Shown here piece by piece: positions 9,895-22,171 of a stretch of DNA of 64,000 nt. This stretch comes from Polaromonas eurypsychrophila (GTDB taxonomy: Bacteria > Pseudomonadota > Gammaproteobacteria > Burkholderiales > Burkholderiaceae_C), in assembly GCF_014641715.1 (NCBI RefSeq), contig NZ_BMIG01000010.1:1-64000 (forward strand). Reading direction: 5' to 3'. Below the pieces are notes generated by a model. That model saw only the letters and a list, made by a program, of their open reading frames with translations. It did not search any database and was not told the DNA's origin. The translations under genes were made by a program, and so were the position numbers. Position 1 is the first letter of the stretch. Every line of letters starts with the position of its first letter.

Positions 9895-12029
9895 GCGGCG
9901 ACTCCTTCAGCAGCGACGCTCCGTGCGTCGGCAGTCAACTGCAGCGACGTTGCACGCCGCACCAGGCTGTCAAGCTGGTAGATGCTGGCGACGACCGGAG
10001 CGCCCTGGCCTGCGGCCATTTGAATGGCCGACGTGGTGCTGTTGTCCAGGTTACCCGCAGGAACCTGCGCTGCTTGCGCGCCGGGGACCTGCTTGAGCAC
10101 ATCCTGCGAAGACTCGAAATCAAAACCGGGCAGTTCAAGCAAGTTGGCCAGCACGCGCAGCACCTTCCAGGCCGGACGTGTCTCGCCCAAGGGCTTGACC
10201 ACGGCGTGGAAACTTTGGATCCGGCCTTCGGCATTCACGAAAGTGCCCGGTGTTTCGGTGAACGGCGAGATCGGCAGCAACACGTCGCTGAAGTCCAAGT
10301 TGGCCTTGAACGGGCTCAGGGTCACCACCATTTGCGCGGCATTGAGCGACGCCTTGGCCGTGGCACCGGCCGCCGAATCGAATTCTGGCTCAGTATTGAG
10401 CAGCAGCACCGCCTTGAGCTTGCCCGCCAGCATGCGACCGGCGTCCATGCCATCGCCGGATGGCAAGGCACCCGCGAGTTGCGCGCCTACGGTGTTGGCC
10501 GCTTCGGTCAGGTAACCGATGCTGGCGCCGGTTTGCGCGGCAATCCAGTTGGCCAGGCCCAAGAGGCTGCTTGCATTGGCGTGATGTGCGGCGGCATTGC
10601 CCAGCAGAATGGCCTTGCGTTCACCCCCCATCAAGGACTTGGCGATGGCTTTGGCGGCGTCTGTCGCCTGGCCGGCAATGGGAGCGGCCACACCCTTGAC
10701 TGTGGCAATCGCGGCGGCCACATCGGCCAGGGCCTGCGCCCAGGCTGCAGGTTCGGTCAGCACGCTGTTGGTGATGGGCATGGCCCAGGCACCAGCAGAG
10801 GCCAGTTCGGCTGAGGAATTGATCACGTTCAAGCCACAGCCCTTGCGGACGGATTGGCGAATTCGCTGTGCAAACAGCGGATGATCCTTGCGCAGATTGG
10901 CGCCCACTACCAGTACCCGCTGCAGTTGCGACAGGGAAGCGATCGAGGTGCCGAGCCAGCGCACGCCGGCCTGTGGGGCAAATTCGGCGTTGCGCAGGCG
11001 GAAATCAATGTTGTCGCTGCCCAGACCGCGCATCAGCGATGCCGCCAGATACAGCTCTTCGAGCGTGCTGTGCGGGCTGGCCAGCGTGCCAATGCTGGCG
11101 GCGCCGTGGTCTGCCTTGATCTGCTTCAGGCCGTTGGCCACATATTCGAGCGCGGTCTGCCAGTCGACGGCTTTCCACTCGCCGCCCTGCTTGATCATGG
11201 GCGTTTTCAGGCGCTCGTCGCTGCCCAGCGCTTCGTAAGAGAAGCGGTCCCGGTCAGCAATCCAGCACTCGTTGATGTCTTCGTTTTCCAGCGGCACAAC
11301 ACGCATGACCTGGTTGTTCTTGACCTGAACGATCAGGTTGGCGCCGGTGGAGTCGTGCGGGCTCACCGATTTGCGGCGCGACAGCTCCCAAGTACGGGCG
11401 CTGTAGCGGAAAGGTTTGCTGGTCAGCGCACCGACCGGGCAGATGTCGATCATGTTGCCCGACAGCTCGGAGTCGACTGACATGCCGACAAAAGTCTCGA
11501 TCTCGGCGTGTTCGCCGCGATGCGACATGCCGAGCTCCATCACACCGGCCACTTCCTGGCCAAAACGCACGCAGCGCGTGCAGTGGATGCATCGGCTCAT
11601 CTCCTGCATGGAGATCAGCGGACCGACATTCTTGTGGAACACCACGCGCTTTTCTTCTTCGTAGCGCGAGCCGCTGCCGCCGTAACCGACAGCCAGATCC
11701 TGCAGCTGGCATTCGCCGCCCTGATCGCAGATCGGGCAATCGAGCGGATGGTTGATCAGCAGAAACTCCATCACGCCCTTCTGGGCCTTGATGGCTTTGT
11801 CGCTCTTGGTGTGCACGATCATGCCCTGCGTCACAGGCGTGGCGCAGGCCGGCATGGGCTTGGGCGCCTTCTCCACATCGACCAGGCACATGCGGCAGTT
11901 GGCGGCGATGCTGAGTTTCTTGTGATAACAGAAATGCGGAATGTAGGTGCCGGCCTTTTCGGCGGCATGCATCACCGTGCTGCCTTCGAGCACTTCCACT
12001 TTCCGGCCGTCGAGTTCTATTTCAACCAT
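9891..12029 (-). CDS. nuoG: NADH-quinone oxidoreductase subunit G, Fe-S protein
   Basis: A 712-residue peripheral-arm subunit carrying several Fe-S clusters. The N-terminal [2Fe-2S] domain has C at about 34 and NCRMC; then come the His/Cys cluster region [14 protein letters not shown], the 4Fe region [13 protein letters not shown], and DICPVGAL completing N4. The remainder is a molybdopterin-oxidoreductase-like fold without cofactor. I chose the ATG at 12029 ([13 protein letters not shown]), preceded by GGAAAGAA, over an upstream TTG. It follows nuoF closely and overlaps nuoH. Confidence 0.97.
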   Translation of the reverse strand: MVEIELDGRKVEVLEGSTVMHAAEKAGTYIPHFCYHKKLSIAANCRMCLVDVEKAPKPMPACATPVTQGMIVHTKSDKAIKAQKGVMEFLLINHPLDCPICDQGGECQLQDLAVGYGGSGSRYEEEKRVVFHKNVGPLISMQEMSRCIHCTRCVRFGQEVAGVMELGMSHRGEHAEIETFVGMSVDSELSGNMIDICPVGALTSKPFRYSARTWELSRRKSVSPHDSTGANLIVQVKNNQVMRVVPLENEDINECWIADRDRFSYEALGSDERLKTPMIKQGGEWKAVDWQTALEYVANGLKQIKADHGAASIGTLASPHSTLEELYLAASLMRGLGSDNIDFRLRNAEFAPQAGVRWLGTSIASLSQLQRVLVVGANLRKDHPLFAQRIRQSVRKGCGLNVINSSAELASAGAWAMPITNSVLTEPAAWAQALADVAAAIATVKGVAAPIAGQATDAAKAIAKSLMGGERKAILLGNAAAHHANASSLLGLANWIAAQTGASIGYLTEAANTVGAQLAGALPSGDGMDAGRMLAGKLKAVLLLNTEPEFDSAAGATAKASLNAAQMVVTLSPFKANLDFSDVLLPISPFTETPGTFVNAEGRIQSFHAVVKPLGETRPAWKVLRVLANLLELPGFDFESSQDVLKQVPGAQAAQVPAGNLDNSTTSAIQMAAGQGAPVVASIYQLDSLVRRATSLQLTADARSVAAEGVAA

Positions 12030-12047
12030 ATGTATTTCTTTCCGCAA

Positions 12048-13450
<1,403 letters not shown>

Positions 13451-13454
<4 letters not shown>

Positions 13455-13984
13455 TTCGCCTCGGCAGATGTGAGACCGTCGATCAACTGGTCGAGCTTGT
13501 CATTGCTCATGAAGCTGCACATGGTCAGGTCGTTGACCAGCATCACCGGGGAGTCCGCGCAGGCGCCCAGGCACTCGGACTGCTGCAGCGTGAACAGGCC
13601 GTCGGCCGTGCTCTCACCCATGGAAATGCCGAGCTTGTGTTCGAGGTGTTTGAGCGCCTTGGCGCCATCGCGCAACTGGCATGGCAGGTTGGTGCAGACA
13701 TTGAGCTTGTACTTGCCCACCGGTCGCTGGTTGTACATGTTGTAGAAGGTGGTGACCTCATGCACGGCAATCGGCGCCATGCCCAGGTAATCAGCCACGA
13801 TTTTTTCGCTCTCGGCGCTGACAAAACCGAGTTCTTCCTGAACGATGGTCAGGCAGGCCATCACCGCCGACTGTTTGCCGTCTGCCGGGAATTTGGCAAC
13901 TTCACGTGCAAAGCGCACGAAAGCCTGCTCGGACAACGAAGCCGCGGGCGCCGGTGTGTGTACTGGAATCATGGTGGAACTCAT
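13451..13984 (-). CDS. nuoE: NADH-quinone oxidoreductase subunit E, [2Fe-2S]
   Basis: A 177-residue thioredoxin-fold [2Fe-2S] subunit binding cluster N1a. The four ligands are visible as CTNLPC (about residues 97-102) and CLGAC (about 138-142). The [12 protein letters not shown] motif is intact. It lies 6 bases after nuoD and overlaps nuoF. A slightly later ATG (MIPVHTP) could also serve as start. Confidence 0.96.
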
Positions 13985-13990
13985 GCGGTT

Positions 13991-15244
13991 TTAGCGGTCA
14001 ATCTCGCCGAACACAATGTCCATGGTGCCGATCACGGCAACCGCATCGGCAATCATGTGCCCGCGCGACATTTCATCCATGGCGGCCAGGTGTGGAAAGC
14101 CCGGCGGGCGGATCTTCAGGCGGTAGGGCTTGTTGGCGCCATCACTGACGATGTAGATGCCAAACTCGCCTTTGGGATGCTCCACTGCGGCATACGCTTC
14201 ACCCTCGGGCACATGGAAGCCTTCGGTGAACAGCTTGAAGTGATGGATCAGCTCTTCCATGTTGGACTTCATGGACTCGCGGTCAGGCGCGGCGACCTTG
14301 TGGTTGCTGGTGATCACCGGGCCGGGATTCACGCGCAGCCAGTCAATACACTGTTTGATGATGCGGTTGGATTGGCGCATCTCCTCGATACGCACCAGGT
14401 AGCGGTCGTAGCAGTCGCCGGTTTTGCCAATGGGCACATCGAAGTCCATCTGGCTGTAGACGTCATAGGGCTGCTGTTTGCGCAAGTCCCAGGCAAAGCC
14501 CGAGCCGCGCAGCATGGGGCCAGTGAAGCCAAGGTTGAGCGCGCGTTCCGGCGACACCACGCCAACACCCACGGTTCGCTGCTTCCAGATGCGGTTATCG
14601 GTCAGCAGGGTTTCGTATTCATCGACCAGCTTCGGGAACTTGGCGGTGAAGTCCTCGATGAAGTCCAGCAGCGAACCCTGGCGATTTTCATTGAGGGCTT
14701 CGATGGCCTTGGCGTTCTTGATCTTGCTGACCTTGTACTGCGACATGGTTTCAGGCAGGTCGCGGTAGACGCCGCCCGGACGAAAGTAGGCCGCATGCAT
14801 GCGCGCGCCAGAGACGGCTTCGTACATGTCGAACAACGCCTCACGCTCGCGGAAGCAGTAAATCAGGATGTTCATCGCGCCGCAGTCGAAACCGTGCGCA
14901 CCCAGCCACAGCAGGTGGTTGAGCAGGCGCGTGATCTCCGAAAACATCACGCGGATGTACTGGGCACGCACCGGCACATCCACGCCGATCAGCTTTTCGA
15001 TGGCAAGGCAGTAGGCGTGCTCGTTGGACATCATCGACACATAGTCGAGCCGGTCCATGTAGGGCAGAGACTGGATATAGGTCTTGCTTTCGGCCAGCTT
15101 TTCGGTGGCGCGGTGCAGCAGCCCGATGTGCGGATCGGCGCGCTGGATGACCTCGCCGTCGAGCTCGAGCACCAGGCGCAGCACACCGTGGGCAGCCGGG
15201 TGCTGGGGCCCGAAATTGAGCGTGTAGTTTTTTATTTCAGCCAT
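13991..15244 (-). CDS. nuoD: NADH-quinone oxidoreductase subunit D
   Basis: A 417-residue subunit related to the large subunit of NiFe hydrogenase, which forms the quinone-binding pocket with NuoB. The start [20 protein letters not shown] contains the conserved HPAAH quinone-site loop, which fixes the ATG at 15244; the longer frame upstream is repeat sequence. The C-terminal end [13 protein letters not shown] is canonical. A dispersed repeat fills the 101-base gap to nuoC, so this junction lacks the tight coupling seen elsewhere. Confidence 0.97.
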   Translation of the reverse strand: MAEIKNYTLNFGPQHPAAHGVLRLVLELDGEVIQRADPHIGLLHRATEKLAESKTYIQSLPYMDRLDYVSMMSNEHAYCLAIEKLIGVDVPVRAQYIRVMFSEITRLLNHLLWLGAHGFDCGAMNILIYCFREREALFDMYEAVSGARMHAAYFRPGGVYRDLPETMSQYKVSKIKNAKAIEALNENRQGSLLDFIEDFTAKFPKLVDEYETLLTDNRIWKQRTVGVGVVSPERALNLGFTGPMLRGSGFAWDLRKQQPYDVYSQMDFDVPIGKTGDCYDRYLVRIEEMRQSNRIIKQCIDWLRVNPGPVITSNHKVAAPDRESMKSNMEELIHHFKLFTEGFHVPEGEAYAAVEHPKGEFGIYIVSDGANKPYRLKIRPPGFPHLAAMDEMSRGHMIADAVAVIGTMDIVFGEIDR

Positions 15245-15265
15245 GTTTGGTTTTGCCTTTGCTTT

Positions 15266-15345
15266 GTCATGCCGGACTCGATTCGGCATCCATGCTGGTG
15301 GACACGCCACCGTGGATTGCGGGTCAAGCCCTCAATGACAAATGA
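15266..15345. repeat. palindromic intergenic repeat between nuoC and nuoD
   Basis: The core ATGCCG..CGGCAT (15269-15289) is an inverted repeat, followed by CCACCGTGGATTGCGGGTCAAGCCC and TCAATGAC, a layout typical of the short repeats that read as [16 protein letters not shown] in one frame. It ends directly at the nuoC stop codon. It appears to be a late insertion into the operon. Confidence 0.6.
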
Positions 15346-15957
15346 CTACTGCAACCCCCCATAGTTATCTTCACGAATAACACGCGGCGTGATTTCACGC
15401 GGCTCGATGGTGACCGGCTGGTAGATCACACGTTTCTGCTCGGGGTCGTAACGCATCTCGACGTAACCCGTGGTCGGGAAATCCTTACGGAAAGGATGGC
15501 CGATGAAACCATAGTCGGTCAGGATGCGGCGCAGATCGTTGTGGCCTTCAAAAATGATGCCAAACAGGTCAAAGGCTTCGCGCTCGAACCAGTTGGCCGC
15601 ATTCCACACATCGTTGAGTGAGGCCACAACCGGAAAATCGTCATCATCGCAAAACACCTTGAGGCGCACGCGCTGGTTCAGGCTGATGGACAACAAATGG
15701 GTGGCGACGCAAAAGCGCCGGCCATCGTAACGGCCGTCCGCGTATTCGGAATAATCGAGACCGCACAGATCGATCAGCTGCTCAAACTGGCAACCTTTGG
15801 CATCGCGCAGGATCAGGGCGGCAGCGGGGTAGTCGGAGGCAGCCACAACAACTGTGACTTCGCCAAAGGCGACAGTGACGCGTTTGGCTTTTTCAGCCAG
15901 GGCAGCAGTGACAGTGTCTGCGAGCTGCTCGGCAGTAGCGGGATGCAAGGGACCCAT
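15346..15957 (-). CDS. nuoC: NADH-quinone oxidoreductase subunit C
   Basis: A 203-residue peripheral subunit of complex I. The conserved signature [19 protein letters not shown] followed by [10 protein letters not shown] and GHPFRKDFP is present. The ATG at 15957 ([11 protein letters not shown]) overlaps the nuoB stop by ATGA; a longer frame further upstream is antisense-like sequence inside nuoB. NuoC is separate from NuoD here, as in most betaproteobacteria, rather than fused as in E. coli. Confidence 0.96.
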   Translation of the reverse strand: MGPLHPATAEQLADTVTAALAEKAKRVTVAFGEVTVVVAASDYPAAALILRDAKGCQFEQLIDLCGLDYSEYADGRYDGRRFCVATHLLSISLNQRVRLKVFCDDDDFPVVASLNDVWNAANWFEREAFDLFGIIFEGHNDLRRILTDYGFIGHPFRKDFPTTGYVEMRYDPEQKRVIYQPVTIEPREITPRVIREDNYGGLQ

Positions 15958-16436
15958 CAAGCCCTCGCTATGGTGTTGGTGCGGCGGATTTTCTGCTGCA
16001 GCTGGATGATGCCGTACATCAAGGCTTCGGCTGTCGGCGGGCAGCCTGGCACATACACATCCACCGGCACAATGCGGTCGCAGCCGCGCACGACCGAGTA
16101 ACTGTAGTGGTAGTAGCCACCGCCGTTGGCGCATGATCCCATGGACAGCACCCAGCGCGGCTCGGACATCTGGTCGTACACCTTGCGCAGGGCCGGGCCC
16201 ATCTTGTTGCACAGGGTGCCGGCGACGATCATCAGGTCGGACTGGCGCGGGCTGGGACGGAACAACATGCCGAAACGGTCGATGTCGTAACGCGCGGCAC
16301 CCGCATGCATCATCTCGACTGCGCAGCAGGCCAGACCAAAGGTCATGGGCCAAAGCGAGCCGGTTTTGGCCCAGTTGACCACCGAGTCGTAACTCGTGGT
16401 CATGAAGCCTTCGTTGAAAACACCTTCAAGTGACAT
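15957..16436 (-). CDS. nuoB: NADH-quinone oxidoreductase subunit B, cluster N2
   Basis: A 159-residue subunit holding terminal cluster N2. The tandem cysteine pair is in [11 protein letters not shown] (about residues 34-44), with further ligands in [13 protein letters not shown] and [11 protein letters not shown]. It is similar to the small hydrogenase subunit. It starts 59 bases after nuoA and overlaps nuoC. Confidence 0.97.
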   Translation of the reverse strand: MSLEGVFNEGFMTTSYDSVVNWAKTGSLWPMTFGLACCAVEMMHAGAARYDIDRFGMLFRPSPRQSDLMIVAGTLCNKMGPALRKVYDQMSEPRWVLSMGSCANGGGYYHYSYSVVRGCDRIVPVDVYVPGCPPTAEALMYGIIQLQQKIRRTNTIARA

Positions 16437-16495
16437 AGCCGTGCCTTATTCGTGGAGCGCTGCGAACCCGTCGCGACAGATCCTCGGAATCTTTT

Positions 16496-16855
16496 TTATT
16501 CCCAGTCCAGGGCGCCCTTTTTCCACTCGTAGGCAAAGCCCACGACCAGAATGCCCAGAAAAATCATCATCGACCAGAAACCCACCGCACCAATTTCCTT
16601 GAGCGCCACGGCCCACGGGAACAGGAAGGCAATTTCAAGGTCGAAAAGAATGAACAGGATGGCGACCAGGTAGTAGCGCACATCGAATTTCATGCGGGCA
16701 TCTTCGAATGCCTCGAAGCCACACTCATAAGGGGAATTTTTTTCGCTGTCAGGCTTGTTCGGGCCGAGCAGCCGACCCAGCACCTGGGGCACCACGCCGA
16801 CAGCAACGCCGACCAGAACAAACAACAGGACGGGAAGGTATTGGTCGAGGTTCAT
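16496..16855 (-). CDS. nuoA: NADH-quinone oxidoreductase subunit A
   Basis: A 119-residue first subunit of the complex I membrane arm with three transmembrane helices. The conserved loop [20 protein letters not shown] is present, with the cysteine that faces the quinone channel. The ATG at 16855 (MNLDQYLPV) is preferred over a TTG two codons earlier. It begins the nuo gene run about 95 bases after tRNA-Leu, so processing of a shared transcript is plausible. Confidence 0.96.
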   Translation of the reverse strand: MNLDQYLPVLLFVLVGVAVGVVPQVLGRLLGPNKPDSEKNSPYECGFEAFEDARMKFDVRYYLVAILFILFDLEIAFLFPWAVALKEIGAVGFWSMMIFLGILVVGFAYEWKKGALDWE

Positions 16856-16950
16856 CGTCAATTCAACTTCTGGAAGCTGCTTTGCCTTGTGCCAGTATGC
16901 TGTTCAAGGTGGTCAGCCTGGCCGGCGCAGTGCTGATCATTGCCTGTAAG

Positions 16951-17035
16951 TGGTGCGGACGGCGAGACTCGAACTCGCACAGCTTTCGCCACTACCCCCT
17001 CAAGATAGCGTGTCTACCAATTTCACCACGTCCGC
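16951..17035 (-). tRNA. tRNA-Leu (GAG)
   Basis: An 85-base class II tRNA read on the minus strand, beginning GCGGACGTGGTGAAATTGG and ending GTCCGCACCA with CCA encoded. The anticodon stem CTATC/GGTAG closes the loop TTGAGGG, giving anticodon GAG for leucine codons CUC and CUU. A long variable arm follows and the T arm GTTCGAGTC is intact. It lies between secG and nuoA, a frequent arrangement in Burkholderiales. Confidence 0.97.
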
Positions 17036-17149
17036 GGTTTTTAAGCGCCCGGATGGCATGAGGAACCTTGCGGTTTTGGCTTTCCGAGCAGTCTCAGAGT
17101 TTACCCTGAAATTGCGCCGCTCCCTTTGGAAAGCGACGCGTTCGTCACT

Positions 17150-17566
17150 CTATTTCGTCGGAATTTGACCTGAGTCAGGAACACCCGGCGCGGCTGGCAC
17201 GGAAGTCCTGGCTGGCGCTGGCACAGGCACTGCAGTGCCCGGAATTTGCGCGGCGCCCGAAGCCGGTGTTGCGGGTGCGGGGGCCGTCAGCGTGGAGCCT
17301 TCAAGCACGCTGGAGCCGGTCTGCGGACGGGCATTGCCGAAATAGGCCAGCGCCAGGGTACAGACAAAAAACACCGCAGCCAGCACTGCCGTTGTACGCG
17401 ACAGGAAGTTGGCGCTGCCGCTGGCACCGAACAGGCTGCCGGAGCCGCCACTGCCGAACGCGGCGCCCATGTCGGCGCCCTTGCCATGCTGGACCAGAAT
17501 CAGGCCAATCATGCCCAGCGCAGAAAGCATTTGGGCCACCAGAACAACAGTCAGCAAAACATTCAT
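17150..17566 (-). CDS. secG: preprotein translocase subunit SecG
   Basis: A 138-residue membrane protein associated with the SecYEG translocon. Two transmembrane helices (about residues 3-22 and 55-75) flank the conserved loop GLILVQHGKGADMGAAFGSG. The C-terminal 50 residues are Pro/Ala rich and variable, as in other Burkholderiales. It follows tpiA by 33 bases and is followed by tRNA-Leu. Confidence 0.95.
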   Translation of the reverse strand: MNVLLTVVLVAQMLSALGMIGLILVQHGKGADMGAAFGSGGSGSLFGASGSANFLSRTTAVLAAVFFVCTLALAYFGNARPQTGSSVLEGSTLTAPAPATPASGAAQIPGTAVPVPAPARTSVPAAPGVPDSGQIPTK

Positions 17567-17599
17567 ATCAACTCCTAATTTAATAGCGCACGCTTCCCG

Positions 17600-18358
17600 T
17601 CAAACGGGGACTGCAGCAATAATTTTCAAAAAATCCGGGGCCTTGAGCGACGCTCCGCCAATCAGGCCGCCATCGATGTCAGTCTGGCCCAGCAAGGACG
17701 CGGCATTGGCGGCATTCATGCTGCCGCCGTACAAAATTTTCACGCGGTCCGCGTGGTCGGTCGCCGCCTTGAGCTGTGTGCGCAGCACGGCATGGACGGC
17801 CTGCGCCTCCTCTGGCGTCGCAGTCTTGCCAGTGCCAATGGCCCAAACCGGCTCGTAAGCGACAACAATTTCGCTGATGCAATGGCCATTGGTGTGGATC
17901 ACGGCTGCCAGCTGGCGCTTGACCACTTGTTCTGTCTGCCCTGCTTCGCGTTCAGCCAGCGTTTCACCCACACACACAATCGGCGTGACACCGGCAGCCA
18001 ACGCGGCTTTGGCCTTTTCAGCCACCAGCGCATCGCTTTCACCGTGGAACTGGCGGCGCTCGGAGTGACCCACAATCACGTAACGACAAGCGAACTCCTT
18101 AAGCATGGATGCACTGACTTCGGCAGTGAATGCACCGGATGCCTGGCTGGATACATCCTGCGCACCCAGATCAATCGCCGACAGGGCCGGCGTGGCCATA
18201 ATCAGAGCGTGGACCTGTGCCAAATAAGGCGCAGGCACACAAACCGCGATCGCGCATGCTGGCTGCCCGGACAGGCCAGCCGCGATCTCGCGCAGCAAAG
18301 CCTCGTTGGCAGCCAGGCTGCCATTCATTTTCCAGTTTCCTGCAATCAGTTTTTTCAT
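17600..18358 (-). CDS. tpiA: triose-phosphate isomerase
   Basis: A 252-residue TIM-barrel enzyme interconverting dihydroxyacetone phosphate and glyceraldehyde 3-phosphate. The N-terminal GNWKMNGS has the catalytic Lys, VIVGHSERR the catalytic His, and [19 protein letters not shown] the catalytic Glu and phosphate loop. The terminal [11 protein letters not shown] and GLIGGASL are intact. It lies 13 bases after the quinone oxidoreductase gene. Confidence 0.97.
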   Translation of the reverse strand: MKKLIAGNWKMNGSLAANEALLREIAAGLSGQPACAIAVCVPAPYLAQVHALIMATPALSAIDLGAQDVSSQASGAFTAEVSASMLKEFACRYVIVGHSERRQFHGESDALVAEKAKAALAAGVTPIVCVGETLAEREAGQTEQVVKRQLAAVIHTNGHCISEIVVAYEPVWAIGTGKTATPEEAQAVHAVLRTQLKAATDHADRVKILYGGSMNAANAASLLGQTDIDGGLIGGASLKAPDFLKIIAAVPV

Positions 18359-18371
18359 GACTTACTGTGCC

Positions 18372-19358
18372 TTACCAGGTCAACACGATTTTGCCGATGT
18401 GCTGGTTGGACTCCATCAGCGCATGCGCCTGAGCCGCTTCAGCCGCCGCGAAGGTGCTGTGGATCACCGGCTTGATTCTGCCTTTGGCCAGCAAGGGCCA
18501 GACCTTGTCCCTGAGCGCCTGCGCAATCGCCGTCTTGAATTCGACAGACCGCGGACGCAAGGTGGAGCCGGTGATTGTCAGGCGTTTGCGCAGCACCAGG
18601 CCAGCATTGAATTCGGCCTTGGTGCCGCCCTGCACCGCAATAAACACCAGGCGGCCGTCCTCGGCCAGGCAGCCGATTTCACGCGCCACGTAACTGCCGG
18701 CGACCATGTCCAGAATCACGTTCACGCCTTTGCCTGCGGTTATCGTCTTGACCTCTTCCGCAAAATCAGCGGTCTTGTAGTTGATGGCGTGGTCGGCACC
18801 GAGCTTCAGGCAGGCAGCGCATTTCTCGTCGCTGCCGGCTGTCACGATCACGGTCGCGCCCATGGCCTTGGCAATCTGGATCGCAGTGACGCCGATGCCG
18901 CTGGAGCCGCCCTGAATCAGCAGCGTTTCACCCTTCTGCAGCCGGGCCCGGTCAAAAACATTGCTCCAGACCGTGAAGAAAGTTTCCGGCAGGGAAGCAG
19001 CCTCGATGTCGCTGAACCCCTCCGGCACCGGCAGGCACTGGCCAACCGGCGCAACGCATAGCTCGGCATAACCGCCGCCGGCCACCAGCGCGCAGATGCG
19101 ATCACCGACCTTCAGATTTGCCTGCGCCATCGCTGCGGCGTCGCCAGAGACGATGACGCCGGCAACTTCAAGCCCTGGAATATCAGAAGCGCCCGGCGGA
19201 ACCGGGTAGTTGCCGGTGCGCTGCAGCACATCAGGCCGGTTCACACCGGAGGCGGCCACGCGAATCAGCAACTCCCCTGCACCCGCCACCGGGTCGGGCC
19301 GCTCACCCAGGCGCAGAACGTCAGGCGCTCCATAGGAGGTAATTTCAACAGCTTTCAT
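18372..19358 (-). CDS. NAD(P)H quinone oxidoreductase, PIG3-like
   Basis: A 328-residue zinc-free medium-chain dehydrogenase/reductase. The N-terminal GroES-like part includes GVNRPDVLQRTGNYP, and the nucleotide site is GGSSGIGVTAIQIAKAMGA (about residues 148-166). The family is the PIG3/TP53I3-like group of NADPH:quinone oxidoreductases; the natural substrate is unknown. It is the first gene of a possible run with tpiA and secG. The gap of 70 bases back to pnp holds a repeat B copy. Confidence 0.9.
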   Translation of the reverse strand: MKAVEITSYGAPDVLRLGERPDPVAGAGELLIRVAASGVNRPDVLQRTGNYPVPPGASDIPGLEVAGVIVSGDAAAMAQANLKVGDRICALVAGGGYAELCVAPVGQCLPVPEGFSDIEAASLPETFFTVWSNVFDRARLQKGETLLIQGGSSGIGVTAIQIAKAMGATVIVTAGSDEKCAACLKLGADHAINYKTADFAEEVKTITAGKGVNVILDMVAGSYVAREIGCLAEDGRLVFIAVQGGTKAEFNAGLVLRKRLTITGSTLRPRSVEFKTAIAQALRDKVWPLLAKGRIKPVIHSTFAAAEAAQAHALMESNQHIGKIVLTW

Positions 19359-19377
19359 GGGAATTTTAGTGTTTTAT

Positions 19378-19431
19378 GGCTGCAGCCCCCGTCTGACGGG
19401 CGCTAGCAGCTACAAAATCAATAGCAAATTA
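19378..19431. repeat. dispersed repeat B copy at the pnp stop
   Basis: This copy has the pattern GCAGCCCCC, about ten bases, GGGCG, then AGCTACAAAATCAATAGCAA, a member of the 45-60 bp family listed under findings. Its end overlaps the TAA stop codon of pnp (19429-19431), so the insertion appears to have shaped the 3' end of that gene. Confidence 0.7.
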
Positions 19432-21546
19432 GCTTTGGTCCTGCCCTTGCGCAGGGCGGTCCAGCAGCACCTTCATGGAGAGCTTGACGCGGCCCTTTTC
19501 ATCGGTCTCAAGCACCTTGACCTTGACGATCTGGCCTTCGCTCAGATAGTCGGTGACGCGTTCGACACGTTCGTGGGCGATCTGGCTGATGTGCAGCAGG
19601 CCGTCCTTGCCGGGCATCAGGTTGACCAACGCACCGAAATCCAGGATCTTGGTGATCGCGCCTTCGTACACCTTGCCGATTTCGACTTCGGCGGTGATCT
19701 CGGCGATGCGGCGCTTGGCTTCATCGGCCTTGGCGCTGTCGTTCGACGCAATGGTGATGGTGCCGTCTTCCTCGATATTGATCTGCGTGCCGGTTTCCTC
19801 GGTCAGCGCGCGAATGACAGCGCCGCCCTTGCCGATCACGTCACGAATTTTCTCGGGGTTGATCTTCATGACATACAGGCGCGGTGCGAAGTCGGAGACT
19901 TCGGTCTTGGCCTCGCCCATGGCTTCCTGCATCTTGCCCAGGATGTGCATGCGGGCTTCCTTGGCCTGGGCCAATGCGACCTGCATGATTTCTTTGGTGA
20001 TGCCCTGGATCTTGATGTCCATCTGCAGCGCGGTGATGCCGGCGGTGGTACCCGCGACCTTGAAGTCCATGTCGCCCAGATGATCTTCGTCACCCAGAAT
20101 GTCGGTCAGCACGGCAAAGCGGTTGTCTTCCTTGATCAGGCCCATGGCGATGCCGGCCACATGGGCTTTCATCGGCACGCCGGCGTCCATCAGCGAGAGG
20201 CAGCCGCCGCAGACCGAAGCCATCGACGAAGAGCCGTTGGACTCGGTGATCTCGCTGACCACACGCATGGTGTACGGGAACTCTTCCTTCGACGGCAGCA
20301 CGGCGATCAGCGCGCGCTTGGCCAGACGGCCGTGACCGATTTCGCGGCGTTTCGGGCTGCCGACACGGCCGGTTTCGCCGGTGGCGAACGGAGGCATGTT
20401 GTAGTGCAGCATGAAGCGGTCTTCGTAGTCGCCCGACAGTGCGTCGATACGCTGCGCGTCGCGCTCGGTACCCAGCGTGGTCACCACCAGCGCCTGGGTT
20501 TCGCCACGCGTGAACAGGGCCGAACCGTGGGTGCGCGGCAGCACGCTGTTGCGGATTTCAATCGCGCGCACGGTACGCGTGTCGCGGCCGTCGATACGCG
20601 GCTCACCGGCCAGGATCTGGCTGCGGACAATTTTGGCTTCGATGTCGAACAACATGCCTTCAACGGCCACGCCGTCGAATGCCGTGCCGTCGGCCTTGAG
20701 CGCAGCCATGACTTCGGAAGTCACAACGCGGCAAGCCTGGGTACGGGCTTGTTTGGCACGAATCTGGTAAGCGGCCTCCAGCTTGGCGGCGGCCAGCGCG
20801 TTGACCTTGGCGATCAGCGGCTCGTCCTTGGCAGGCGCCTGCCAGGCCCAGACCGGTTTGCCGGCGTCACGAACCAGTTCGTGGATTGCATTGATGGCGA
20901 TGTTGCCCTGCTCATGGCCAAACACGATGGCGCCGAGCATGATTTCTTCGGACAGTTGCTTGGCTTCGGACTCGACCATCAACACGGCGGCTTCGGTGCC
21001 GGCCACGACCAGGTCCATGACGGAGTCCTTGAGCTGGGTCTTGCCAGGGTTCAGAACATACTGGCCGTCGATGTAGGCCACGCGCGCAGCGCCAATGGGG
21101 CCGTTGAACGGGATGCCGGAAATCGCCAGCGCTGCGCTGGAAGCGATCAGCGCGGGAATGTCGCCTTCGACTTCGGGGTTCAGCGACAACACGTGGATCA
21201 CGACCTGCACTTCGTTGAAGAAGCCTTCCGGGAACAGTGGACGGATCGGGCGGTCTATCAGGCGCGATGTCAGCGTTTCGAATTCGCTGGGACGGCCTTC
21301 ACGCTTGAAGAAGCTGCCGGGAATGCGGCCGGCGGCGTAGGTCTTTTCGAGGTAATCAACCGTCAGCGGGAAAAAGTCCTGGCCGGGCTTGGCATCGGCC
21401 TTGGCAACCACGGTGGCCAGCACCACGGTGCCGTCCATATCGACCAAAACAGCGCCGCCGGACTGGCGCGCGATCTCGCCGGTTTCCATCGTGACCTTGT
21501 GCTGGCCCCACTGGAAGGATTTGGTGACTTTGTTGAAAATGCTCAT
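19429..21546 (-). CDS. pnp: polyribonucleotide nucleotidyltransferase (PNPase)
   Basis: A 705-residue phosphorolytic 3'-5' exoribonuclease and degradosome-type enzyme. Two RNase PH domains are recognisable, with [18 protein letters not shown] in the first and [19 protein letters not shown] in the second, followed by a KH domain ([17 protein letters not shown]) and an S1 domain ([20 protein letters not shown]). The start [19 protein letters not shown] at 21546 matches homologues; the upstream in-frame extension is not conserved. It follows rpsO in the usual order, separated by a strong terminator. Confidence 0.97.
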   Translation of the reverse strand: MSIFNKVTKSFQWGQHKVTMETGEIARQSGGAVLVDMDGTVVLATVVAKADAKPGQDFFPLTVDYLEKTYAAGRIPGSFFKREGRPSEFETLTSRLIDRPIRPLFPEGFFNEVQVVIHVLSLNPEVEGDIPALIASSAALAISGIPFNGPIGAARVAYIDGQYVLNPGKTQLKDSVMDLVVAGTEAAVLMVESEAKQLSEEIMLGAIVFGHEQGNIAINAIHELVRDAGKPVWAWQAPAKDEPLIAKVNALAAAKLEAAYQIRAKQARTQACRVVTSEVMAALKADGTAFDGVAVEGMLFDIEAKIVRSQILAGEPRIDGRDTRTVRAIEIRNSVLPRTHGSALFTRGETQALVVTTLGTERDAQRIDALSGDYEDRFMLHYNMPPFATGETGRVGSPKRREIGHGRLAKRALIAVLPSKEEFPYTMRVVSEITESNGSSSMASVCGGCLSLMDAGVPMKAHVAGIAMGLIKEDNRFAVLTDILGDEDHLGDMDFKVAGTTAGITALQMDIKIQGITKEIMQVALAQAKEARMHILGKMQEAMGEAKTEVSDFAPRLYVMKINPEKIRDVIGKGGAVIRALTEETGTQINIEEDGTITIASNDSAKADEAKRRIAEITAEVEIGKVYEGAITKILDFGALVNLMPGKDGLLHISQIAHERVERVTDYLSEGQIVKVKVLETDEKGRVKLSMKVLLDRPAQGQDQS

Positions 21547-21701
21547 GTCTTTTTCTCCACTAGATTCAGGCGCTTGAGGCAGCGCCGGAGGCCCGGAGTG
21601 GCGGCTGGCAGAACACGATGCCATTCCACAAAATGCCTGCAGTTTCAGGACTTTTCTTGTGGAATGACACAGCGCGTGATCGTTTTGCCTTGCTCCGAAG
21701 T

Positions 21702-21736
21702 AAAAAACGCCTGAGCTAGTGAACTAACTCAGGCGT
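21702..21736 (-). terminator. rho-independent terminator after rpsO
   Basis: Read on the minus strand, ACGCCTGAG and CTCAGGCGT form a 9-bp stem with a 12-base loop, followed by a run of T. It begins 20 bases beyond the rpsO stop. Readthrough or a separate promoter must serve pnp. Confidence 0.9.
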
Positions 21737-21755
21737 CTTGCAGTCGTTTTAACGA

Positions 21756-22022
21756 TTATTTACGCAGGCCAAGTTTGGCGATCAGCGCAACGTAACGGGC
21801 CGCGTCCTTGGACTTCAGGTAGTCCAGCAGCTTGCGGCGGCGGCTCACCATGCGCAGCAGGCCACGGCGACCGTGGTGATCCTTGGCATGGGTTTTAAAA
21901 TGGGGCATCAGCTCATTGATGCGGCCAGTCAACAGACCGACCTGAACTTCCGGGCTACCGGTGTCGTTGGCAGCGCGTGCGTTGGACTGAACGATCTCAG
22001 CCTTCACAGATTTTGCAATCAT
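21756..22022 (-). CDS. rpsO: 30S ribosomal protein S15
   Basis: An 88-residue ribosomal protein binding the central domain of 16S rRNA. The sequence contains [20 protein letters not shown] and the [17 protein letters not shown] segment (here [16 protein letters not shown]). Length is standard. It lies upstream of pnp, the conserved bacterial order. Confidence 0.98.
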   Translation of the reverse strand: MIAKSVKAEIVQSNARAANDTGSPEVQVGLLTGRINELMPHFKTHAKDHHGRRGLLRMVSRRRKLLDYLKSKDAARYVALIAKLGLRK

Positions 22023-22171
22023 GGGTTTTCCTTGTGTAACTTGCGAGCGGCACAGTGTTCCCGAAGTGGGAGTTGACCGGGGCCGTCGTGTTCTGCAGCG
22101 TGTGCCTCATGCGAGACGCCCGCTTTTTATGCAGAGCCTCGGATTATAGCCCAGGAAACGCGATATTCCCG

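Noticed and set aside
19357..21714. A 785-codon open frame on the plus strand opposite pnp
   Set aside because: It is an antisense shadow of a high-GC gene. Its composition (His, Asp, Gln and Gly rich, no domain) is typical of such shadows, and PNPase is certain on the other strand.
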